Below, piece by piece: positions 13,610 to 18,511 of a DNA stretch of 18,511 bases. This stretch comes from Vulcanococcus sp. SFB_649D_100_25. Lineage in GTDB: Bacteria; Cyanobacteriota; Cyanobacteriia; PCC-6307; Cyanobiaceae. Below the pieces are notes generated by a model. It made no database searches. It saw only the letters and a program-made list of their open reading frames with translations, and was not told the DNA's origin. The position numbers were made by a program, and so were the translations under genes. Where the stretch lies: the NCBI GenBank assembly GCA_030833825.1, contig JAURGL010000014.1, positions 1 to 18,511 on the forward strand. Direction: 5' to 3'. Position 1 is the stretch's first letter. Every line of letters begins with the position of its first letter.

Positions 13610-13618
13610 GCCTGTTTA
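13595..13618. terminator. Weak stem-loop between the 52-aa ORF and larB
   Basis: AGGCCTCA (13595-13602), loop CTGC, TGAGCCT (13607-13613) forms a 7-bp stem with one bulged C, followed by GTTTA. It spans the stop of the 52-aa frame and the end of convergent larB, so it could end transcription from one or both sides. The T-run is short. Confidence 0.28.
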
Positions 13619-14287
13619 CCGGGCAGTCAGGAGGATTCGCAGGGCCGCCATCGCAGCCCCGTAGCCGTTGTCGATGTTCACCACGCTCAGGCCCGGGGCG
13701 CAGCTAGCGAGCATCCCGTGGAGGGCGGCCATGCCACCGGCGCTGACCCCGTAGCCCACGCTCACCGGGACGGCGATCACCGGTTGTGGGACCAGTCCCG
13801 CCACGACGGTGGGCAGGGCTCCCTCCATGCCGGCGCAGACGATCAGCACCCGCGCTTGCCGCAGCCGATCCTGCTGATCCAGCAGGCGATGCAGACCAGC
13901 CACCCCCACATCCAGCAACCGTTGGGACTGGATCCCATGCCAGTGCAGGGCGAGCTGGGCTTCACTGGCCACCGCCAGATCGCTGGTGCCCCCGCTGAGG
14001 ACCAACACCTCCCCGCACTCGGGGTTCAGGGCCGCTGGGGCTCCAAGGGTGAGGCAACGGGCGTCCCGGTGGTAGGTGAGGCTGCCTGCTTCCTGGGGCA
14101 GCAGCTGGGCCACGGCCTCGGCCTTCTGGGGATCAACGCGGGTAGCGAGGGCCAGCTCCCCTTGTTGCTGCAGGGAGACAAGGATCGCGGCGATCTGATC
14201 GGATGTTTTGTGCTCTCCCCAGATCGCCTCCACCATGCCCAGGCGCTGGCGGCGCTGCAGATCGAGGCGGGCGATGTCGGGATTCAC
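13616..14287 (-). CDS. larB: LarB family nicotinate-dinucleotide carboxylase / CpmA-like
   Basis: A 223-residue protein of the LarB family, related to the PurE carboxylase fold. In characterised lactobacilli, LarB carboxylates and hydrolyses nicotinic acid adenine dinucleotide to start synthesis of the nickel-pincer cofactor. A homologue in Synechococcus elongatus was described as the circadian phase modifier CpmA. The N-terminus (RLDLQRRQRLGMVEAIWGEHKTSDQI) matches the family's helical region with its Glu-x-x-x-x-Gly-Glu-Lys-like motif, here GEHKT. The PurE-like core shows VLVLSGGTSDLAVASEA, VLIVCAGMEGALPTVVAGL and VIAVPVSVGYGVSAGGMAAL. The start is GTG 14287-14285, overlapping the upstream TGA as GTGA. 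larC and larE are not in the window, so the biochemical role here is open. Confidence 0.88.
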   Translation of the reverse strand: MNPDIARLDLQRRQRLGMVEAIWGEHKTSDQIAAILVSLQQQGELALATRVDPQKAEAVAQLLPQEAGSLTYHRDARCLTLGAPAALNPECGEVLVLSGGTSDLAVASEAQLALHWHGIQSQRLLDVGVAGLHRLLDQQDRLRQARVLIVCAGMEGALPTVVAGLVPQPVIAVPVSVGYGVSAGGMAALHGMLASCAPGLSVVNIDNGYGAAMAALRILLTAR

Positions 14288-14715
14288 GCCGCCGGTTGCA
14301 GTTCGCCTTCAAAGACCAGGGGGAAGGGATTGCCCTGGCGCTGTCCCGTGGCGTCCCGGGCAATCTGCTCGAAGCGCTCCTGGATCTGCTCGAGCTCCTG
14401 CTCAGGGATCTGTTTCCACTGTTCACGGCTGGCCCAGCGGATCAGGAGGGTGCCTTCTTCGCGCTCGGGATCCCAGAGGAGATCGCGGCCGAGGTAGCCA
14501 TCCTGTTGCATCAGCCAGGGTTCCCAGCTGCCCTGTTCCGCCTCCAGCCAGGCCTGGCGCGCTTCGGCGGGCACCTTGACGCGCAGGTGCTCCACCACGG
14601 CCACCTCGTAGTTGCCGCCGGGCTGCTGCAGCTCGGCGATCGCCACATCTGGGTGACCCGACAGCAGCATGAGCAGGCTCAGGACAAGGCCCAACACCCT
14701 AACGAGCTTGAGCAT
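14284..14715 (-). CDS. TIGR03792-like secreted protein (ABM-type fold)
   Basis: A 143-residue protein that I recognise as like the cyanobacterial TIGR03792 family, probably of the dimeric alpha/beta-barrel (antibiotic-biosynthesis-monooxygenase-like) fold. A signal peptide covers about 1-27 (MLKLVRVLGLVLSLLMLLSG). The mature part has VVEHLRVKVPAEARQAWLEA, GSWEPWLMQQDGYLGRDLLW and LIRWASREQWKQIP, the strand-helix pattern of that fold, then a helix (ELEQIQERFEQIARD). No cofactor residues can be assigned. Its ATG overlaps the ispF TGA by one base (TGATG), and its own TGA overlaps the larB GTG by four, so the three genes are coupled. Function is unknown. Confidence 0.8.
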   Translation of the reverse strand: MLKLVRVLGLVLSLLMLLSGHPDVAIAELQQPGGNYEVAVVEHLRVKVPAEARQAWLEAEQGSWEPWLMQQDGYLGRDLLWDPEREEGTLLIRWASREQWKQIPEQELEQIQERFEQIARDATGQRQGNPFPLVFEGELQPAA

Positions 14716-15197
14716 CAGCGCTGCAGCAGGGCGACAGCGTGGCAGGAGATCCCCTCTTCGCGCCCCTCGGGCCCGAGCTTTTCATTGGTGGTGGCCTTCA
14801 CCCCCACCTGATCGGGTTCGAGGCCCATCCGCGAGGCGATGGCCGATCGCATCGCCTCGATGTGGGGCTTGAGCTTGGGGCGCTCGGCGATGACCACCGA
14901 ATCCACGTTGATCACGCTCCAGCCCTTTTGCTGGACCAAGGCCACGACCTGCTCGAGCAGCACCAGGCTGTCGGCCCCTTTCCACTGGGGATCATCGGGG
15001 GGGAAGTACTTGCCGATGTCCCCCAGGGAGAGGGCCCCGAGCAGGGCATCCATGATCGCGTGGACGAGCACATCGGCGTCGCTGTGGCCATCGAGCCCCA
15101 GGCCGGCGGGATGCTCCAGCTGCTGGCCCCCGAGGATCAGCGGCCGGCCCGGCACCAGGCGATGGATGTCATAGCCGTTGCCGATACGGAGCTGCAC
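14715..15197 (-). CDS. ispF: 2-C-methyl-D-erythritol 2,4-cyclodiphosphate synthase
   Basis: A 160-residue homotrimeric enzyme of the MEP pathway, which cyclises CDP-methylerythritol phosphate to MEcPP with release of CMP on the way to carotenoids, phytol and quinone side chains. The zinc site is clear: Asp10 and His12 in GNGYDIHRL and His46 in GHSDADVLVHAIMDALLGA (His38 also in this loop). DIGKYFPPDDPQWKGADS (60-77) and VKATTNEKLGPEGREEGI near the C-terminus complete the family pattern. Length is normal. The start is GTG 15197-15195; no in-frame ATG lies nearby. It is the first gene of the tightly coupled unit ispF-TIGR03792-larB, 68 bp after the NfeD-like gene on the same strand. Confidence 0.96.
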   Translation of the reverse strand: MQLRIGNGYDIHRLVPGRPLILGGQQLEHPAGLGLDGHSDADVLVHAIMDALLGALSLGDIGKYFPPDDPQWKGADSLVLLEQVVALVQQKGWSVINVDSVVIAERPKLKPHIEAMRSAIASRMGLEPDQVGVKATTNEKLGPEGREEGISCHAVALLQR

Positions 15198-15265
15198 GGA
15201 GAACAGGGAAGATCCGGTTGCCGACCCTATCGCTGTTCAGGGTCCAACCAGTTGAGGAGGGATGG

Positions 15266-15703
15266 TCATTGCTGGCCCTCTGGCAGCACCTGCAGGTTGG
15301 TGCCATCCCGTCCCATCACCAGCACCTGGCTGCCGGGTTGAAGCGCTTGGCGGGGTTCCAGGTTCTCCGCCGCCCAGCTTTGGCCGTGCCAGAGCACCCG
15401 CCCCTGGTGGTTTCCTGCTTCAAATCCACTGATGACCTCGGCGTGCTGGGAGGCGTCGCTTTGGCGGATGGCCCGCTCCCGCTTGCGCGCGGACCAGCGC
15501 TGCAAGAGGAGAAGCAGGGCGAGCGAGGCGGCGGCAAAGAGGAACAGCTGCAGCCCCAGGTTCAGGGGCACCCAGGCGCAGAGCACCGACACCATCAGGG
15601 CCGCCAGGGCCGCAGCCAGCAGGCCATCGAAGTCGGCCCCCAGCCACTCCAGCCCCAACAGAGCCAGGGCCAGCAGAAACCAGATCAGTGGGGCGGCAGC
15701 CAT
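15266..15703 (-). CDS. NfeD-like membrane protein
   Basis: A 145-residue NfeD-type protein: three hydrophobic helices (about 5-21, 26-44 and 48-68), a basic linker (RWSARKRERAIR, 69-80), and a C-terminal OB-fold-like domain (about 85-145; HQGRVLWHGQSWAAENLE, GSQVLVMGRDGTNLQVL). NfeD proteins are usual partners of SPFH/stomatin proteins and are thought to anchor or scaffold them in the membrane. Here the stomatin gene is adjacent but divergent, 58 bp away, rather than in the same operon. This is the short form, without the N-terminal serine-protease domain. The likely location is the cytoplasmic or thylakoid membrane. Confidence 0.82.
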   Translation of the reverse strand: MAAAPLIWFLLALALLGLEWLGADFDGLLAAALAALMVSVLCAWVPLNLGLQLFLFAAASLALLLLLQRWSARKRERAIRQSDASQHAEVISGFEAGNHQGRVLWHGQSWAAENLEPRQALQPGSQVLVMGRDGTNLQVLPEGQQ

Positions 15704-15716
15704 GGCCGGTGGGGCG

Positions 15717-15726
15717 ATGAGCTCAT
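15717..15726. promoter_or_regulatory. 10-bp palindrome in the NfeD/stomatin divergent spacer
   Basis: ATGAGCTCAT is a perfect palindrome within the 58-bp spacer between the divergent start codons. A short symmetric site here could serve as a shared operator for the two partner genes. No known regulator consensus is recognised, and one such palindrome can arise by chance. Confidence 0.22.
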
Positions 15727-15761
15727 GCTGCCTAGCTTGAGGTCATCGCGCTTGCCCGCCT

Positions 15762-16676
15762 GTGGAAACCCTCTTCGGCCTACCTGCGTTGGCGGTGATC
15801 GCCCTGCTGGGGATCAACGGGGTGAAGGTCACCAGCGGGGGGCAATCCCGGTTGGTGGAGCGCCTGGGCAAGTACGACCGTCAGCTGCAGCCGGGCCTCT
15901 CGTTTGTGCTGCCGGTGGTGGAGCGGGTGGTGAGCCACGAATCCCTCAAGGAGCGGGTGCTGGATATCCCGCCGCAGCAATGCATCACCCGCGACAACGT
16001 GGCGATCGAGGTGGATGCGGTGGTCTATTGGCAGCTGCTGGAGCACTCCCGCGCCTATTACGCCGTCGACAACCTGCAGGCGGCGATGGTGAACCTGGTG
16101 CTCACCCAGATCCGGGCCGAGATGGGCAAGCTCGATCTGGATCAGACCTTCACCACCCGCCAGGAGGTGAACGAAGCCCTGCTGCGGGAGCTCGATCAGG
16201 CCACCGATCCCTGGGGCGTGAAGGTGACCCGGGTGGAGCTGCGCGATATCCAGCCCTCCCGCGGCGTGCAGCAGGCGATGGAGCAGCAGATGACAGCCGA
16301 GCGGGAGAAGCGGGCCGCGATCCTGCGCTCCGAAGGCGAGCGGGAGTCGCAGCTCAACGCCGCCCGCGGCCGGGCTGAGGCGCTGGTCCTCGATGCCAAG
16401 GCCAAGCAGGAGGCCTTGCTGCTGGAGGCTGAAGCCCAGGCCAAGCAGCAGGCCCTGTTGGCCCAGGCCCGCGCCGATGCCGCGACGCGGCTGGCGGAGG
16501 CGATGCAAACCAATCCCCAGGCCTCCGAGGCCATTCGCTTGCTGTTGGCCGGAGATTGGATGGCCATGGGCAAGTCGATGGCCAACGCCCCCGCCGGCAG
16601 CGTGCTGATGGTGGATCCCCAGAGCCCGGCTTCCCTGCTCACGGCGCTGCGGGATCTGCAGAAGCCTCAGGGTTGA
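15762..16676 (+). CDS. SPFH / stomatin-like (band 7) membrane protein
   Basis: A 304-residue stomatin/QmcA-type protein that forms oligomeric membrane scaffolds and is often linked to membrane protein quality control. The N-terminus is a hydrophobic anchor (METLFGLPALAVIALLGING). The SPFH domain follows (about 22-190; RLVERLGKYDRQLQPGL, QQCITRDNVAIEVDAVVYW, MGKLDLDQTFTTRQEVNEAL, WGVKVTRVELRDIQP). Then comes an Ala/Glu/Lys-rich coiled coil (about 170-265, with repeated AKQEALLLEAEAQAKQQALL-type heptads) and a short tail. The start is GTG 15762. It is divergent from the NfeD-like gene and converges with trmD with only 9 bp between stop codons and no visible terminator. Confidence 0.92.
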   Translation: METLFGLPALAVIALLGINGVKVTSGGQSRLVERLGKYDRQLQPGLSFVLPVVERVVSHESLKERVLDIPPQQCITRDNVAIEVDAVVYWQLLEHSRAYYAVDNLQAAMVNLVLTQIRAEMGKLDLDQTFTTRQEVNEALLRELDQATDPWGVKVTRVELRDIQPSRGVQQAMEQQMTAEREKRAAILRSEGERESQLNAARGRAEALVLDAKAKQEALLLEAEAQAKQQALLAQARADAATRLAEAMQTNPQASEAIRLLLAGDWMAMGKSMANAPAGSVLMVDPQSPASLLTALRDLQKPQG

Positions 16677-16685
16677 GCCCCGCCC

Positions 16686-17381
16686 CTACTCCTGCTGCTG
16701 CGCCTGCCAGCGTTCATAGAGGTCTGGGCGGCGCTGCTGGGTGCGCTCCTTCTGCTGTTGGGATCGCCAGCGGGCAATGGCCCCGTGGTCCCCGCTGCGC
16801 AACACATCCGGGACGGTCATGCCGCGGAAGTCGGCGGGACGGGTGTAGTGGGGATGCTCCAGCAACAGGGCGCTGTGGCTTTCCTCCTCCAGGCAGGCCT
16901 CGGTGCCGACAGTCCCGGGGAGGAGACGGACGACGCCGTTGATGATCGTCATCGCCGGGAGCTCGCCTCCTGTGAGGACGAAATCGCCGATCGAGACCTC
17001 TTCATGGGCGAGGGCGCGGATGCGCTCATCGAAGCCTTCGTAGTGCCCGCAGAGGAACACCAGTTGGTCGTAGCTCGAGGCCCAACGCCGGAAATCGGCC
17101 TGCTCGAGGGGCTTCCCCTGGGGACTCATCAACAGCACCCGCCGCTTCGGCAGGGCAGGGATTGACTCCACCGCGGCGTAGACGGGCTCGGGCTTGAGCA
17201 CCATCCCCGCCCCGCCCCCGTAGGGCTCATCGTCGACCTTGCGGTAGCGATCCGTCGCGAAATCGCGGGGGTTGTGCAGGTGCAGTTCAGCGCGCCCGGC
17301 GGAGAAGGCCCGCCCGATCACCCCCAGGCCCAGAAGCGGAGCAAAGGCCTCCGGGGCCAGGCTCACCACATCGAGACGCAT
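16686..17381 (-). CDS. trmD: tRNA (guanine-37-N1)-methyltransferase
   Basis: A 231-residue SPOUT methyltransferase that makes m1G37 next to the anticodon, preventing +1 frameshifting. The trefoil-knot SAM site is evident: DDEPYGGGAGMVLKPEP (50-66), VLLMSPQGKPLEQ (82-94), CGHYEGFDERI (111-121), SIGDFVLTGGELPAM (130-144) and INGVVRLLPG. The C-terminal tRNA-binding part has HYTRPADFRGMTVPDVLRSGDH and a Gln/Arg-rich tail. Length is normal. ATG 17381 is 4 bp after the lyase-like gene stop, so it is the last gene of era-lyase-trmD. The usual bacterial partners rpsP, rimM and rplS are absent here. Confidence 0.96.
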   Translation of the reverse strand: MRLDVVSLAPEAFAPLLGLGVIGRAFSAGRAELHLHNPRDFATDRYRKVDDEPYGGGAGMVLKPEPVYAAVESIPALPKRRVLLMSPQGKPLEQADFRRWASSYDQLVFLCGHYEGFDERIRALAHEEVSIGDFVLTGGELPAMTIINGVVRLLPGTVGTEACLEEESHSALLLEHPHYTRPADFRGMTVPDVLRSGDHGAIARWRSQQQKERTQQRRPDLYERWQAQQQE

Positions 17382-17385
17382 CGGA

Positions 17386-17853
17386 TCAGGCGGCAGCCGG
17401 CTTGCTCACCCGGCGGATCTCAGAGCTGAAGCTGGCCCGGCCGGGCAGTCCATCGGCGGGCTGCTCGATCGTGGAGCGCAGCCGCAGGTTCGGTTTGTTG
17501 AACCAGATCCGCTCCCGCAGCTCCGCTCCGTTCTGCTCGCTCACCAGTTCGAGGCTCCCATCGGGCCACAGGGTCCAGCGGCCCTGGTGCTCGCCCACCC
17601 GGAAGGCCCCATCGGGGTCAAACAGCAGGTCCCGGGCCGGTTGATCCTTGGGGCCCACGCTGAGCCCACCGGGGGTGCCGTCGAGGTAACGCACCACCAG
17701 CTCTCCCCGTTCGCTGCTGTGCCATTCATCCCCCTCGCCTGCTTCCGCCTCTGACCCGAGCACAAAGCGCGAGCGCAAACTCATCCACTCGCCTTCGCAG
17801 AAGCGCAGGAATGCTTCGATCGTTGTTGGGGGGAAGGAGGCGGAGTCGCTCAT
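17386..17853 (-). CDS. CpcS/CpeS-type phycobiliprotein chromophore lyase-like protein
   Basis: A 155-residue protein resembling the CpcS/CpeS lipocalin-like lyases that attach phycobilins to cysteines of phycobiliproteins. Family hallmarks: N-terminal FLRFCEGEWMSLRSRF (15-30), a beta-rich middle (RDLLFDPDGAF, GRWTLWPDGSLEL) and C-terminal ERIWFNKPNLRLRST with ASFSSEIRRVSKP. It is shorter than the 170-200 residues I associate with CpeS/CpcS, and the usual SFCSEIRR reads SFSSEIRR. Which subtype (CpcS, CpcU, CpeS or CpeU) and which pigment cannot be told from sequence. It starts 12 bp after era and ends 4 bp before trmD, so expression is probably tied to translation genes rather than to phycobilisome operons. 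Loss of lyase activity with a carrier or chaperone role is also possible. Confidence 0.8.
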   Translation of the reverse strand: MSDSASFPPTTIEAFLRFCEGEWMSLRSRFVLGSEAEAGEGDEWHSSERGELVVRYLDGTPGGLSVGPKDQPARDLLFDPDGAFRVGEHQGRWTLWPDGSLELVSEQNGAELRERIWFNKPNLRLRSTIEQPADGLPGRASFSSEIRRVSKPAAA

Positions 17854-17865
17854 CGGGGGATTCTC

Positions 17866-18511
17866 TCAGCTGTCGCCCCGGTAGCCCAGTTCCGCCAGGC
17901 GGGAGGCGCTGCGGCGCCAGTTGGGGACCACCTTGACGAACAGCTCCAGGTAGACCGGCCCGGAGATCAGCTTCTGCATCTGCTGGCGGGCCCCGGTCCC
18001 GATCTGCCGCAGCATGCTTCCCCCTTTGCCGATCAGGATCCCCTTCTGGCTGGTCCGCTCCACCAGGATCGTCGCCAGGACCGCGGTGCGTGGACCGTCA
18101 TCCACGATGCGCTCGATCTGGACCGCCACCGAGTGGGGGACCTCCTCGCGGGTGTGCTCCAGGACCTGCTCCCGGATCAACTCCGCCAGTAGCAGTTGCT
18201 CCGGCTGATCGCTGATGGCATCGGGTGGATAGAGGTGGGGGCCCTCCGGGAGTTCCGCCGAGAGGGCCTCCACCAGGGCTTGGGTCCCGTCTCCGGTCAG
18301 GGCGCTCACAGGATGCAGGGGCCAGTCGGGGACCAGCTCCCGGTAGCTCGCCTCCAGTTCGGCGGCCTGGGCCGGATCCACCAGGTCGTGTTTGTTCAGG
18401 GCCACCTGCACCGGCACCTTGATCCGGGACAGGAGCTCGACGATGAAGCCGTCCCCGCGGCCGGCCGCCTCGCTCCCATCCACCAATAGGAGCACCTGAT
18501 CCACCTCCCCG
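17866..18511 (-). CDS. era: GTPase Era, 5' end beyond right edge
   Basis: The C-terminal 214 residues of Era, a GTPase that binds 16S rRNA and helps 30S maturation. The fragment opens at the strand after the G3 motif (GEVDQVLLLVDGSE), so the P-loop and DTPG motifs lie outside the window. The G4 motif NKHD is present (LNKHDLVD), and PVSALTGDGTQALVEAL fits G5. The KH RNA-binding domain follows: PHSVAVQIERIVDD, TILVERTSQKGILIGKGGSMLRQIG (GxGG loop GKGG) and LFVKVVPNWRRSASRLAELGY at the end. The frame is open to the last complete codon at 18510. It is the first visible gene of era-lyase-trmD. Confidence 0.95.
   Translation of the reverse strand, partial: GEVDQVLLLVDGSEAAGRGDGFIVELLSRIKVPVQVALNKHDLVDPAQAAELEASYRELVPDWPLHPVSALTGDGTQALVEALSAELPEGPHLYPPDAISDQPEQLLLAELIREQVLEHTREEVPHSVAVQIERIVDDGPRTAVLATILVERTSQKGILIGKGGSMLRQIGTGARQQMQKLISGPVYLELFVKVVPNWRRSASRLAELGYRGDS

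Overview
The window looks like chromosomal DNA from a GC-rich picocyanobacterium of the Synechococcus/Cyanobium type. The support is a CpcS/CpeS-type phycobiliprotein lyase, proteins of families that I know mainly from cyanobacteria and plastids (DUF3611, DUF1517, TIGR03792-like), a ThiE with the cyanobacterial N-terminal extension, a fused CobL, high GC, weak Shine-Dalgarno signals and many GTG starts. The lyase argues against Prochlorococcus. This is pattern recognition from sequence; no database search was run. I see no rRNA, tRNA, insertion sequence, prophage or CRISPR array, and no stretch of more than 300 bases lacks a gene.

Layout. (a) 1-2976, minus strand: an 83-aa hypothetical, a GH116 beta-glucosidase/glucosylceramidase-like enzyme, and an unidentified membrane-anchored reading frame that runs off the left edge. 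(b) 2998-4236, plus: cobL. (c) 8184-4233, minus: pheS, nadK, an atypical response regulator, a secreted DUF192 protein and an SDR oxidoreductase of lower GC. (d) 8253-9041, plus: surE, overlapping tail-to-tail with a DUF3611 membrane protein. (e) 9694-13026, plus: ribF, thiE, thiS and DUF1517, with a 38-aa membrane protein encoded antisense across the end of ribF. (f) 13168-13609, plus: a cluster of very small reading frames. (g) 15197-13616, minus: ispF, a TIGR03792-like protein and larB, with overlapping junctions. (h) An NfeD-like protein and a stomatin/SPFH protein, divergent. (i) 18511-16686, minus: era (truncated at the right edge), the CpcS/CpeS-like lyase and trmD.

The content is mostly housekeeping and cofactor synthesis: cobalamin, NADP, FAD/FMN, thiamine, isoprenoids, tRNA charging and modification, and ribosome assembly. 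Genes are packed tightly: 1-4 bp start/stop overlaps at nadK-regulator, thiE-thiS, ispF-TIGR03792 and TIGR03792-larB, and convergent overlaps of 3, 22 and 75 bp. I did not find a clear new defence or mobile system. The best leads are the regulator with a degenerate receiver coupled to NAD kinase, the 38-aa membrane protein antisense to ribF, the small-ORF cluster at 13.2-13.6 kb, the GH116 enzyme with its unidentified partners, and the pigment-lyase gene between era and trmD.
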